Of a DNA stretch of 26,943 bases, positions 1 through 9,318 are shown piece by piece. The notes beneath the pieces are model-generated. The model was not told the DNA's origin and did no database searches. It worked only from the letters and a program-made list of their open reading frames with translations. Positions within the stretch are counted from its first letter, which is position 1. The number at the start of each line of letters is the position of its first letter. The position numbers and the translations under genes are program-made. Source of the stretch: a virus; the IMG/VR virus record IMGVR_UViG_3300030116_005956, positions 1 through 26,943 of that record. One strand, given 5' to 3'.

Positions 1-1275
1 GCCTCACCTGAACCAACTAATGAATCTGTAAAGTTGGATAATATTTCTTCTGTAAATGTAGCACCTAAAGATGCAGAAGATAATTCTATTATGCAATCAT
101 TTACTAATCTATTTAAATATTATTCTCCAGAAAAAGTAACACAATTATTTGCTAAGAAAATGAATTTACCTGTTGAACGAGTTAATAATATTCTTGCAGG
201 CTCATTTAATTTACCAGAATTACAAGTTAAAAGAATAGCTACGCCTGAAGCTATACAAAGAGGATTAACTACTCCTGAAAAGGCAGGTGCAGATGCAAAT
301 AAACTGGCGTTCTTTGTGGATTTTTATAAAAGAAGAGATTACGATGATGAGGAAGCATTAAGAGCAGCACAAACACACGTAAGAGGCAATATACCTTTAG
401 TCTCTCCAAATCTTCAAGGAGAATCTATTCAAACTATAATTGGTAAAGATGGCAGCATTAATCAAACTCTAATGGATAGATATGGTGCGGACAACCAGTT
501 AATAAATCCAAATAAAAAAGATAGAGATGCCAATGAAAAATACATGAGTAGTGGTACTAGAACATTAGCTACTATTTATAAAGTAAAAACACTGCTAGAT
601 AAAAATAGTCAAGTGTATACAGTTTTAGGTAGACTTCAAAAAACAGGTAGTAATATTGCTAGTATATTAGGACAAGATGCATTAGCAGAGGCTATGGGAG
701 GTCCTGATGTAACTAAGGCAATTCAAGCTGCTAGAGAATTTATTAAAACTACTAAAGAAGCTATCTTTGATGACCCTCGTATTTCTGATAGAGATTTAGC
801 CATTATTAATCAATATATTGGTATTATCGCAGATGAAGAATTTCTTGGTGTGGGTAAAGCCAATGCATTAGCTGCTATTATAGCGTTGGAAAGAGCTGCA
901 GTAACTCAAATAGCAACTGCGTTAGCTGGAAATATGCCGGGGTTAGTTAGGGACAACAAGATAATATCTTATAGAGCTAATGGTACATTTAATGCAAATG
1001 ATGTTAATACAATAGCAGGAAAAATGTATGGTAGGATTATGAAAACTTACAAGTTAAATCAGGCTATGGTTAAAAATGCACAAAGAAATGTTGAGCAGAA
1101 TAAAACAACGCAAAGAGATATAGATATTCTTACACTACATGAAAATATAATGGGATTAGCTGAAAACTCTGTTAACGATATAATAGCTAGACAAACAATG
1201 GATGCAAAAGACTTTAAAGATAACTATAGAAATGTGTATTTACCAGAAATCAAAGCACCACAAACAGGAGTATAA
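1..1275 (+). CDS. Large virion-associated protein, 5'-truncated by window edge
   Basis: The reading frame is open from base 1 (A-S-P-E-P-T-N-E...), so the gene starts outside the window and the TTG at base 34 is not its start; 424 residues are visible. The sequence is largely helical and rich in Ala, Asn, Lys and Ile, with no recognisable enzymatic motif and no signal peptide. A more hydrophobic helical stretch (ANALAAIIALERAA and after) lies about 130 residues before the end. The stop codon is directly followed by the ATG of the next gene, which has the ribosome site AGGAG, so the two are translationally coupled. Position next to two giant genes on the strand opposite the replication genes suggests a virion structural or internal protein; this is inferred from context only. 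Confidence 0.75.
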   Translation, partial: ASPEPTNESVKLDNISSVNVAPKDAEDNSIMQSFTNLFKYYSPEKVTQLFAKKMNLPVERVNNILAGSFNLPELQVKRIATPEAIQRGLTTPEKAGADANKLAFFVDFYKRRDYDDEEALRAAQTHVRGNIPLVSPNLQGESIQTIIGKDGSINQTLMDRYGADNQLINPNKKDRDANEKYMSSGTRTLATIYKVKTLLDKNSQVYTVLGRLQKTGSNIASILGQDALAEAMGGPDVTKAIQAAREFIKTTKEAIFDDPRISDRDLAIINQYIGIIADEEFLGVGKANALAAIIALERAAVTQIATALAGNMPGLVRDNKIISYRANGTFNANDVNTIAGKMYGRIMKTYKLNQAMVKNAQRNVEQNKTTQRDIDILTLHENIMGLAENSVNDIIARQTMDAKDFKDNYRNVYLPEIKAPQTGV

Positions 1276-4200
1276 ATGTCAGAAGATTTTGCTACAAGAT
1301 TCCCATCAACTTTCGGACTCTTCCAAGATGACAAAAAAGAAACCAAGTCTAGTGATGATGATACTTATGTACCTACTCGTGAAGATATAGAAAAAACACG
1401 CACTGCCGATTTTACAGCAGGTTCTGAACTTATAGAAAAACCCATTGAAATGGGTGGACAAGTCCCAAAAGAAGATTTACTTGCAATGAGGTATGCACCT
1501 CCTTTTGCAGGATTAAGTGCGTTTCCTTTTTTATCAGCTGTTCCTAGACTTGCTAAAGACGAAGATGACCCTTTTAGAAAAGCTAGATTAGATAAAATAA
1601 CTTCAGAAATTGGAGGAGAATATAGCTACGACAGCAAAGAAGTATCTGATAAATTGAATGTGTCTACTATAGCAAAGTTAGGTTTTGCTGACAATAAATT
1701 ACATGTAGAAAATGCTCTTGAACAACAATTTGGTGCTGGTAATTTTAAAGTTGTTGAAGATACAGGCGCAGGATTTTTAGATAATAGATTTTTTGTCTCT
1801 GTTAAAAGAGAAGATGGCACTTTTACTCCTTTTACTAATCCCACACAAGATTTGCTCACCAGAGCACTGAAATATGTACCTATGGGAACTTATGAGGTTA
1901 CTTCTGATATTGCGGCTGTAACCGCCTCCTTTTTAACTTCGGCTGTAGTTACTACTACAACATCAGCAATTCCGGGGGTTGGTCCGGGGCTTGCCGTTGT
2001 AACAGGTCCTTTATCATTAGGGTATAGTTTGTATGTGTATAATAAGGGAGCAGAAAGAGGAAGACAATATATACAAAAAGCACTAGGACTCACAAAAGGT
2101 GAGGCTGATGATTTTGGAACATTTATAGAAGAAATTCACAAGTTAGCTTTAGACCCTAAAATAGGACAAGCACTTAAAAAATTATTTAATGACCCAACTG
2201 CTGATATAACAAGTAATGAGTTTAAGCAAGAATTAAGAGGTATAATTGGTTTTGCATTTCCATTTTTTCCAGCACTATTTGATAAAGTATCTATTGGTTT
2301 ATCTAGAGTTAGAGAAAAATTAGAGTTAAAAGGACCTGTTCAAGAACAGGACATATACAAATCTGCCATAGACGCAGAAAAATTTGCTGATTTAACTGGC
2401 TTACGAAATACAATGTTACCTCAAAGAACTATGAATAAAAAGATAAGCAGACTTGCAGGTATTATTGACCAAGTATCTGGTAAATTATCTCAAGGTCTAC
2501 GTCTTCAAATGCAAAGTGCTTATAATTATCTTAAGAACTTTTCAAAGAATATTGGAGAAGGAAATTTTGCAGAATTTAGAAATGCAATGTCTTCTTTTAA
2601 TAAAACTTTAACTGGTATTAGAGAAGGCAGAATACCTAAACCAGACCCAGAAAGACTTGGTGTTAAATTAAGTGAACTTGAAAATATGTTTTACGAATTG
2701 AGGTTAACTGAGTCAAGAGGAATGTATAATAATATATTTACTAAATTAAAAGACAGCACATTTGATTTAGAAAAAATACGTGCCTTTATAGTAGGTAGAG
2801 AGACCAGAAATGTAGAACCTATATCAGGTCAAAAACCTAATCAACCTTTTGAAGCAGCAACAAAACCTTTAGTACAAGGTGAACCTAAATTAGATTCTAT
2901 AGTAGAACATTTATTTGCTCTTGGTCGTGAATCTGGAGGAATAAGAAAATTAAGTAAAGAGTCTGTAAAAAAAGCAGTCGAAGTTTTGAGAAAAAATCAT
3001 CCAGAATATGCAAAATATATGGATGGTCATAATATACAAATAAAAACACCAGCTGAATTATTACATATGTATGCTACTATGTTAGGTAATATGTCTAAAG
3101 CTGTATTTGCAAAAGATACAGGAACTGCCGCTAACCCACAACTAGCCCAATTTGCTATGGGATTAAGAGAAACTATATTAGAAACTATAGCAAAGCCTTT
3201 AGGTGGTAAAGTAGATGTAACTAAAGACTTGGCTGCGGCTAATGCATTTTACAAAGAGACACTAGATAAAATAAGTAGTCTATCTCAAGAAGCTTCTAGG
3301 ATTCAAATAAAAACAGGTGGAGAAAAAACTATGTTACCAGAAGAATTTGGTATAGCTCCCGGTGCCTCTGGAATAAAGAGTAGAAGTCAAATTACTTTAC
3401 AAAATATTAGATTTCAAGAACAGTATGTTAAAAACGCGTTAACAGGAACAGGTAAAAAACCTCCTATAGGCGAATTACAACAAGCATTTAGTGATATTAT
3501 AGCATATAAATTAGGCGGGGCTGGAACTCCTGCGTTAACAAAATCAGAAACTGCACAAAGTGTGAAAAGTTTTCTAGAGTCATATTCTACTAGGGAATTA
3601 GAATTATTAGGACTTAGCCAAAAAAATGTGAAGCAATTGTATAAAGATTTAGATATAATTACAAAGTTAGAAGAGACACAACTAGCACAAACTTATATGT
3701 TAGGCAGCAGAATGAAAAACATTGAAATGAAATCTATATTTGAAAATGCAATAGGTAAGAAAAATGCAGCAGAATTTACTCAAGATGTAGATGCGATGTT
3801 GGCTGTAATAGCTAAATTGCCTAAAAAAGAAGCTGCGGCAGCTACAGATAACTTAAGAAAAAGTCTTTTTGATTTTATAATATCTAAAGAAAGTGGTGTG
3901 CTTTTTGAAATAACAAATAAAAATGCTGCATTTGCTCAAGTCGGGGATATAACAATTAATCCAACTAAATTAAATGAAGTCATAGAAAAGTTTAATTCTG
4001 CAGGAGTATTTGACAAAATATTAAATAAAAAAGTTAAAGTGGCAGAGGGTAAAGAAATATCAGAAAAGGAGATGCTGCTTGGAATACAAAATTATGTAGG
4101 CGTAATAAGTCAAGCAGGTGCAGATGCAGGTTCTGCATTATCTGGTGCTCAATTAATTAGTAATTTGTTTACTCTTGACCCAAGAAAGTTTATTGATGCT

Positions 4201-4512
4201 GTAGCTAGAATAAGTGCACAAGGAAGATTAGCTGTGTTGTTTTCAAATAAAAAGTTTGCTGACGTTGTATCTGGGATAGGAAAACCAACAGCTACAACTA
4301 GAGCAGGACGAATAAAAAGAAATTTAAAAACATTTATGTTTGGTAAAGGTTCTGTAGCTAACGTGGTAGCACAGGTTGCTCTTCAAGGTGGCATGGAGTA
4401 CAGACGTGCACAAGATGCAGCAAGTAATCAAACTATGGAAATGCTAAATATGGATATGTTTCCGGGCACTAGGGGACTATTTGACCAAACTAATGAGGCA
4501 CTAGGACAGTAA
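1276..4512 (+). CDS. Giant virion protein with hydrophobic segment, putative internal/ejection protein
   Basis: A 1078-residue protein with no recognised catalytic motif. It starts with ATG directly after the preceding stop, with AGGAG upstream. Residues about 211-255 form a long uncharged stretch rich in Ala, Thr, Val and Gly (SAVVTTTTSAIPGVGPG within it), flanked by soluble helical sequence; a shorter hydrophobic patch (FAGLSAFPFLSAVP) lies at 77-90 and another (GFAFPFFPALF) in the 320s-330s. The remainder is predicted by eye to be mostly helical with many Lys, Glu and Gln. Podovirus internal core proteins that are ejected and cross the envelope have this general look: very long, helical, with an embedded hydrophobic part. 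The assignment rests on size, composition and operon position, not on homology I can verify. Confidence 0.7.
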   Translation: MSEDFATRFPSTFGLFQDDKKETKSSDDDTYVPTREDIEKTRTADFTAGSELIEKPIEMGGQVPKEDLLAMRYAPPFAGLSAFPFLSAVPRLAKDEDDPFRKARLDKITSEIGGEYSYDSKEVSDKLNVSTIAKLGFADNKLHVENALEQQFGAGNFKVVEDTGAGFLDNRFFVSVKREDGTFTPFTNPTQDLLTRALKYVPMGTYEVTSDIAAVTASFLTSAVVTTTTSAIPGVGPGLAVVTGPLSLGYSLYVYNKGAERGRQYIQKALGLTKGEADDFGTFIEEIHKLALDPKIGQALKKLFNDPTADITSNEFKQELRGIIGFAFPFFPALFDKVSIGLSRVREKLELKGPVQEQDIYKSAIDAEKFADLTGLRNTMLPQRTMNKKISRLAGIIDQVSGKLSQGLRLQMQSAYNYLKNFSKNIGEGNFAEFRNAMSSFNKTLTGIREGRIPKPDPERLGVKLSELENMFYELRLTESRGMYNNIFTKLKDSTFDLEKIRAFIVGRETRNVEPISGQKPNQPFEAATKPLVQGEPKLDSIVEHLFALGRESGGIRKLSKESVKKAVEVLRKNHPEYAKYMDGHNIQIKTPAELLHMYATMLGNMSKAVFAKDTGTAANPQLAQFAMGLRETILETIAKPLGGKVDVTKDLAAANAFYKETLDKISSLSQEASRIQIKTGGEKTMLPEEFGIAPGASGIKSRSQITLQNIRFQEQYVKNALTGTGKKPPIGELQQAFSDIIAYKLGGAGTPALTKSETAQSVKSFLESYSTRELELLGLSQKNVKQLYKDLDIITKLEETQLAQTYMLGSRMKNIEMKSIFENAIGKKNAAEFTQDVDAMLAVIAKLPKKEAAAATDNLRKSLFDFIISKESGVLFEITNKNAAFAQVGDITINPTKLNEVIEKFNSAGVFDKILNKKVKVAEGKEISEKEMLLGIQNYVGVISQAGADAGSALSGAQLISNLFTLDPRKFIDAVARISAQGRLAVLFSNKKFADVVSGIGKPTATTRAGRIKRNLKTFMFGKGSVANVVAQVALQGGMEYRRAQDAASNQTMEMLNMDMFPGTRGLFDQTNEALGQ

Positions 4513-7500
4513 TGCAAGAAACAGTTAGAAATATATTTGGTTATGATGAGGAATTTGTAAACCCTACTACAGGTCCTTTTACAGAAGATGATTTAAAAAT
4601 ATCAGAAGATGATGTAAAAGGTTTTATCAAACGAAATAAAAATGCTCCTAAAGGACTTGTTAATCAAATGTTATTTGATATGGCAAATCCTCAATATACA
4701 AGGTATGGAGAAAGTAAAACTCTAACAGGACTTGGAACAAAATCTAGTTTAGAAGCTATAAAAGACCAACTTATAGCAGAAGCATTATATATTGATGCAC
4801 AAAAGAAAGCTAGTAAAAAAGCTGCTACAGTGCCTGCAGAGTATGGATTAATGAGTCCTAAGAATGTTATGGCGAGTGTTAATAATAATTTAAATCGCTC
4901 TGGTATTCTTATGCCGTTAGGAATGGATGCAGAAAAAGCTCCTGCAATAGGAGCAGCAGATAAGCCAACAGACCCTAGAACTTTAACAGGACCTATAACC
5001 GGAACAGACGTACTTAAATCTTTAAGTCCTTTTGACTCTTCCGTAGGTAAACTTAGATATGAAACAGGACAGATATTATCCCGATTACCCGGATTGGAAA
5101 TAGTTACAGGAGGACCCGGAGGTGCTACTTTTACTTCAGGAATTAATTTAAGAGGTTTGGCTAGTTTAGGTGATGAATTTTTAACGCAAAGCACTGTAGC
5201 AAAAGCTAAAAAAATGGGGACAAAGCTAGGTGCAGATTTTTTAGATGAATTTTTAAAATTAAAACAAATAAATGTAAATAAATTACCACAAAAACAACAA
5301 GATGTAGCCAAGTTATTAGAAAATAATCCAAAAAATGTTCCTTTAATTAAAGTGAATGACTTAGGTATAAAAGAAGAGTTAGCTAAATTAGATGTAGTGC
5401 CGACACCAGCAAAAACTATAGATGATACTTCTTTAGTTAAGGCATATACGGGTGAATACAGAGAAGGCTATGGGCATGGTGAAAAAAAAGCAGTAGATTC
5501 TTTTATAATTTCTGACAGTGCAACAAGTGTAGGACTAAAAGCAAAGGATGTAAAAACTCCTTATACAGGATTTAAAAGATATGAACATCCACAAGTAGTA
5601 GGGGAAAAGTATGAAAAAGAACCTTTGTATGGACATGTACGCACTATAGATTTAAAAAGATTGGCTGGAGGAGATATACATCCAAATATAGATGTAGAAG
5701 CAAAAGTATTAGGACAAAAAAATGAATTTTTAAGTCCGGAATATGGTCTTAAAGATTTTGACTTTCTTGAATCAAAAGGCTTTTGGAATCCGGAAGCTCA
5801 AATGGTTACTACATTTAAAACCCCGTCTGGAGAAATAAAAGAAGTTCCTATAACTAAAGATGTAAATAAAGAATTAAATAATTTTGGAATAGACGAAAAA
5901 AATATGCTTACTGAAATAGAACCAGAAGCTGTAGTAAAAAGTGATTTCAGTGCAGTAGATATGAACAAGTTAGATATACTTAAAGAGTTGTTAAATATGA
6001 GAATACGTATGCAGAGACTGCATGCACTTGTAAGATTTATTGATATTCCTAAATTAGAGGTTCTACAAAAAACTGTTCCTTTAGGTGCATATAAGGAAGT
6101 TCCTATTAAGGATAGGGAATTTTTTGGTGAAAAAATAAGTGCACTTCCTAAAACTGCTTTTTACAATTTTGATGATATTTTGAATAAAATAAAAAGTGCT
6201 AAAAATTTAGATACGCTTAGAGAACTTGAAAATTATATAGTAGGCTATACAAAGGCTAGCATAAAAAATAGTTTAACTACAGATGCAGTTAAAGGGTCTC
6301 CTAATGTATTGTCGGACATATGGTTAAATTCAATTCCTACAAATACAGGCACTAAACCCGGAGATTATTTTTATACTAAAAGAAATGATGTTAGCCAAGG
6401 AATGATTCAAAATAAATTTAATGGTCCTTTATTAATGGACCATCCTCATTTTCGCAATCCTTTAAGTCATAAGGTAATTTATGGTACAATGGGACAATTA
6501 TCTCAAATATACGCACAAAAGAATGTTCTTAATTTTGACCTTAGAAAGCCTATCGGCACACCTATAAATTTACGGGATACACAAGCAAATTTGTTAAATG
6601 CAGTGCCTAGAGGAGGAGATATACCATATAGTACTGCATTGAAAAATTTAATTAAACATGAAGAATTAGAAGGAGAAAAGTTATATAACTTGTATAAAAA
6701 AGCAACTTTATCCGATAAAAACATAGAAACTTTGTCTTCTTCTGGAGAGGCAATCACCACCAGAGAGGCAGAAGGTTTTGTTCCTACAGCAGGTAAACTA
6801 AGAAATGATATTCAAACAGCAGAAAAAAACTGGGGAAGTGGAGAAAACATATTACGTTTTTCAGAAGAACAATATGATACTTTCTCTTCTAAGAATTTTA
6901 AAACAGCGGATGATATGTTATCGGCTATGCGCAGCAAAAAAGTAAAGTTGTATGACCTACCAGTCAAAACAGACCCGGAATTTGATTTGAGTGTTTCTGA
7001 TATCGCTTTTGCTAACTTCAGAAATAAACCAGAACATTTAGTTGAGTTAACTACTCTGCATAACATAAAAAAAGCTATTGAAAATAATTATGATGTAGTG
7101 CAATTCAACACTTTTAATACACAAGCAAAATTATCTGGATGGTCACAGAGTTTATTTGAAGGAAGACGAGATGCGATGAGAGACTATTTTTTATCTGGTT
7201 TTACTGGAGATAAAGCATTAAATGCAAATGATAAAGCATTATTAACAATAATTAATAATTCTATTGATGAAAAAGTATTCCAAAGACTTAAATCAAAAAA
7301 AGGTATTGACTACGACAATGAAATATTAACAGGAGATGCAAACTTATTTAGACACTCAGAGACAAATTATGATACGTTAAGAAAACTTCCTAAAAAAAGT
7401 CAAAATGAATACTTAAAAGCAGTTAAAAAAGCTATGGATGAAAAAGATATAGATGGGAAAGTAATAAATGCTTTAAAGGGTGTTTCTGATGACATTATTG

Positions 7501-8267
7501 TTGATGTATTTGACGCAACATCCTATCTTATTAGAATGTTACATACTGTTCCACTACAACCTAAATATAAAGATTTACCATTAATAAAACGGTTAAACAA
7601 GGCAAAACAAACTGAATTTGTCAGTGGTAAAGTAAATGCCAATGGAGTAAATCTTGTTGATTTTAAAAAAGAGGTACTTAATGAACTTTTTTCTCCAGAA
7701 ACGGCTAAAGCAGTAACTCCAACAGAGTTTAAATATGCAGGAGTGTTAGGTGGGTTTTCAGGTAAATTAGACGAGTTTGGAATTTTATTATATCAAACAA
7801 AACAAAAAATATTAAAAAATAGCTTTGAAATTGAAATGGGAAATACTCCTACTAATGAAAATATTGCAAAGAGAAATATGAATAAGGTCTTTCATAAAAA
7901 ATATAAAGATTCCTTTCCTACTGAAGAAGCTTTAACAAAAGCAATTGTAAGTAAAACAAATGATAAGGGCAACTCTATATATGCAGAACTAAATCATCAA
8001 TATGGTAAAAACAAAATGAAAGCATTAGAAAAATTTGGACTACAACCAAAAATAATTACAGATACTAAAAATAATGTTACTAGAAGTTTTATAGAAATAA
8101 ATTTAGGCAAGACTAAAAAAGAAAAACTAGATTTACTAGAGAGATTAAATAACTATGAAGTTAAATTATACTCTAGAGTAAACCCAGTTCCTACTTTTAA
8201 CGAAGTGGCAGAAGAAGAGTTAACTACAGAAGCAGAAAACAAAACGGCTGTTCCTGCTTTTATGTAA
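4512..8267 (+). CDS. Giant virion protein, possibly polyvalent-protein related
   Basis: A 1251-residue protein whose ATG overlaps the previous stop (TAATG), so translation is coupled. Ribosome-site-like AGGACAG lies just upstream. Between residues about 310 and 410 the order Y-R-E, then G-H-V-R-T-I-D (about 374-380), then D-V-E-A-K-V-L-G-Q recalls a domain that recurs in very large phage virion proteins, whose consensus is roughly YRE...HxR..D...EEIQSD; the acidic last motif is degraded here. The rest is unrecognised. The C-terminus ends in an acidic stretch (EVAEEELTTEAENK). The gene is last on the plus strand and its stop overlaps the stop of the convergent minus-strand gene by 8 bp. Probably a virion protein; the domain resemblance is tentative. 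Confidence 0.7.
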   Translation: MQETVRNIFGYDEEFVNPTTGPFTEDDLKISEDDVKGFIKRNKNAPKGLVNQMLFDMANPQYTRYGESKTLTGLGTKSSLEAIKDQLIAEALYIDAQKKASKKAATVPAEYGLMSPKNVMASVNNNLNRSGILMPLGMDAEKAPAIGAADKPTDPRTLTGPITGTDVLKSLSPFDSSVGKLRYETGQILSRLPGLEIVTGGPGGATFTSGINLRGLASLGDEFLTQSTVAKAKKMGTKLGADFLDEFLKLKQINVNKLPQKQQDVAKLLENNPKNVPLIKVNDLGIKEELAKLDVVPTPAKTIDDTSLVKAYTGEYREGYGHGEKKAVDSFIISDSATSVGLKAKDVKTPYTGFKRYEHPQVVGEKYEKEPLYGHVRTIDLKRLAGGDIHPNIDVEAKVLGQKNEFLSPEYGLKDFDFLESKGFWNPEAQMVTTFKTPSGEIKEVPITKDVNKELNNFGIDEKNMLTEIEPEAVVKSDFSAVDMNKLDILKELLNMRIRMQRLHALVRFIDIPKLEVLQKTVPLGAYKEVPIKDREFFGEKISALPKTAFYNFDDILNKIKSAKNLDTLRELENYIVGYTKASIKNSLTTDAVKGSPNVLSDIWLNSIPTNTGTKPGDYFYTKRNDVSQGMIQNKFNGPLLMDHPHFRNPLSHKVIYGTMGQLSQIYAQKNVLNFDLRKPIGTPINLRDTQANLLNAVPRGGDIPYSTALKNLIKHEELEGEKLYNLYKKATLSDKNIETLSSSGEAITTREAEGFVPTAGKLRNDIQTAEKNWGSGENILRFSEEQYDTFSSKNFKTADDMLSAMRSKKVKLYDLPVKTDPEFDLSVSDIAFANFRNKPEHLVELTTLHNIKKAIENNYDVVQFNTFNTQAKLSGWSQSLFEGRRDAMRDYFLSGFTGDKALNANDKALLTIINNSIDEKVFQRLKSKKGIDYDNEILTGDANLFRHSETNYDTLRKLPKKSQNEYLKAVKKAMDEKDIDGKVINALKGVSDDIIVDVFDATSYLIRMLHTVPLQPKYKDLPLIKRLNKAKQTEFVSGKVNANGVNLVDFKKEVLNELFSPETAKAVTPTEFKYAGVLGGFSGKLDEFGILLYQTKQKILKNSFEIEMGNTPTNENIAKRNMNKVFHKKYKDSFPTEEALTKAIVSKTNDKGNSIYAELNHQYGKNKMKALEKFGLQPKIITDTKNNVTRSFIEINLGKTKKEKLDLLERLNNYEVKLYSRVNPVPTFNEVAEEELTTEAENKTAVPAFM

Positions 8268-8553
8268 TAGCCTTCATCTTATCAATTTTATTTTTTATAA
8301 TATCAGCTTGTAAACTTAAAGAATTTGCAATTTTAGTTAAAAATTCTTTACTTTCTACAGTTAATCTAATATCTTTATCTTTTAAGATTGTTACTGTATG
8401 AGCATCTATAAGCCCTTCTACAACATCTTTCCAAAGATACTCACTAAATGAAGCTTCTTCATTTTCTGGAGTGATAGTTACACCGATACCATTTATAGTA
8501 GGTGAAATGTATAAATCAATTTCATTTACTAATTCTAATTTCTTGTTTATCAT
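8260..8553 (-). CDS. Hypothetical phage protein, 97 aa
   Basis: Not recognised. The protein is acidic and mixed alpha/beta by eye, with no Cys, signal peptide or membrane segment. The start ATG is preceded by AAGGAAG about ten bases upstream. Its beginning overlaps the end of the hidden 43-residue membrane-protein gene, which is in another frame. It is the last gene of the long minus-strand replication block, and its stop overlaps the stop of the plus-strand virion gene. No terminator hairpin is visible at the junction. Confidence 0.7.
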   Translation of the reverse strand: MINKKLELVNEIDLYISPTINGIGVTITPENEEASFSEYLWKDVVEGLIDAHTVTILKDKDIRLTVESKEFLTKIANSLSLQADIIKNKIDKMKAIT

Positions 8554-8653
8554 CTTTTATCTTTCTTCCTTTAAAGAATACTATTAAATTTATTACTGTG
8601 TTAATTGTTACTGCCAACAGCAGCCACCATTGCCATATCTCTATGTTCATCAT
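8522..8653 (-). CDS. Hidden small Trp-rich membrane protein, 43 aa
   Basis: A reading frame nested between two larger genes. It begins with ATG-ATG, preceded by AAGGAAG at 8660-8666 with a six-base spacer, which is a better ribosome site than those of its neighbours. The product begins MMNIEIWQWWLLLAV, continues as one hydrophobic helix to about residue 26, then turns strongly basic (FFKGRKIKDDK). The aromatic belt, single helix and positive tail are the classic layout of a small bitopic inner-membrane protein, predicted with its tail in the cytoplasm. It overlaps the 3' end of the 102-residue gene, fills the apparent gap and runs into the start of the 97-residue gene. Function is unknown; a holin-like, lysis-accessory or membrane-anchoring role is possible. 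It is translated from sequence here and not matched to any family. Confidence 0.72.
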   Translation of the reverse strand: MMNIEIWQWWLLLAVTINTVINLIVFFKGRKIKDDKQEIRISK

Positions 8654-8909
8654 TATATTCTTCCTTAACTGGTAATCTATTCCATTCATTAATATGCATT
8701 CTAAATCTAGGTAATTGATGTCTCAACTCTCCACAAGGAGATACTAAATCTCCCTGCGATATCCTTGCCCACTTTCTGCCTAAAACTGCGTAGACTAAAT
8801 ATGTGCCGCAAATAGGATACTTGGTTTCAAAGAATCTTGCTCTAAATCGTTTAGCGTTTTTCCAAATGTTACTAATTGGTTTTTGTATTGTTGATATTTT
8901 ATTTGCCAT
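8601..8909 (-). CDS. Hypothetical phage protein, 102 aa
   Basis: Not recognised. The N-terminal half is basic (SNIWKNAKRFRARFF) and the middle contains two cysteines (YPICGTYL and VSPCGEL) and several Trp and Arg residues, which could suit nucleic-acid contact, although there is no standard zinc-finger spacing. The ATG overlaps the end of the upstream nuclease gene by 11 bases. The ribosome site (AAAGAAAG) is weak, consistent with translational coupling. Its last 18 codons are shared, in another frame, with the hidden membrane-protein gene. Confidence 0.65.
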   Translation of the reverse strand: MANKISTIQKPISNIWKNAKRFRARFFETKYPICGTYLVYAVLGRKWARISQGDLVSPCGELRHQLPRFRMHINEWNRLPVKEEYNDEHRDMAMVAAVGSNN

Positions 8910-9318
8910 TATTAGTTCTTTCTTTAAAAGTTTTAATTACGTCTGATGAAAATAACTTCTGTATATTAAGCAGATACATTCTTGATGCATTGTGGTCTCC
9001 GCCATTTACTGACTTAGTGTAGTCAAGAGAATCAATAATACGGCGTAAAACATCAGTGCGAAAAACAAGTGTTGCATACACTTCATCTCCCATACAGAGA
9101 TTATGGAACCAATAATCTGATTCCGTTGCTTTGATACCCGATTCTTTGCCATAACTTTCATACTCCACTGCTATATTGCCGGTTTTTTGCCAAATATCTC
9201 TTTCAGATTTTACTTCAATTTTTTTATTTTGAAGCATATCTGCTACAAGTTGTTCTCTAACTTCACCATAATTTAAGTCAATGTCAAACTTCTTGCGGTC
9301 TTCTACTGAAGGTTTCAT
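8899..9318 (-). CDS. PD-(D/E)XK family small endonuclease
   Basis: A 139-residue protein with a compact nuclease signature: an early acidic helix (YGEVREQLVADML, about 18-29), the catalytic-type strand IEVKSE (E35, K37), then W-x-x-T-G-N-I-A-V-E with E52, followed by GKESGIKATESDYW (58-70). This order matches small phage nucleases of the PD-(D/E)XK superfamily that resemble Holliday-junction resolvases. The family normally cuts branched or foreign DNA, so a role in processing replication intermediates or host DNA is likely. The start ATG overlaps the stop of the preceding gene (TAATGA), and the stop overlaps the next start. The fold call is good; the exact substrate is inferred. Confidence 0.72.
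   Translation of the reverse strand: MKPSVEDRKKFDIDLNYGEVREQLVADMLQNKKIEVKSERDIWQKTGNIAVEYESYGKESGIKATESDYWFHNLCMGDEVYATLVFRTDVLRRIIDSLDYTKSVNGGDHNASRMYLLNIQKLFSSDVIKTFKERTNNGK

Noticed and set aside
34-1275. TTG at base 34 as the start of the first gene
   Set aside because: The frame is open to base 1 with normal coding sequence before it, and there is no ribosome site; the gene is cut by the window edge.
4691-5311. 206-codon open frame on the minus strand inside the third virion gene
   Set aside because: Antisense shadow of a well-supported gene; product is a Ser/Pro/Leu mixture without domain logic, and no ribosome site or promoter is seen.
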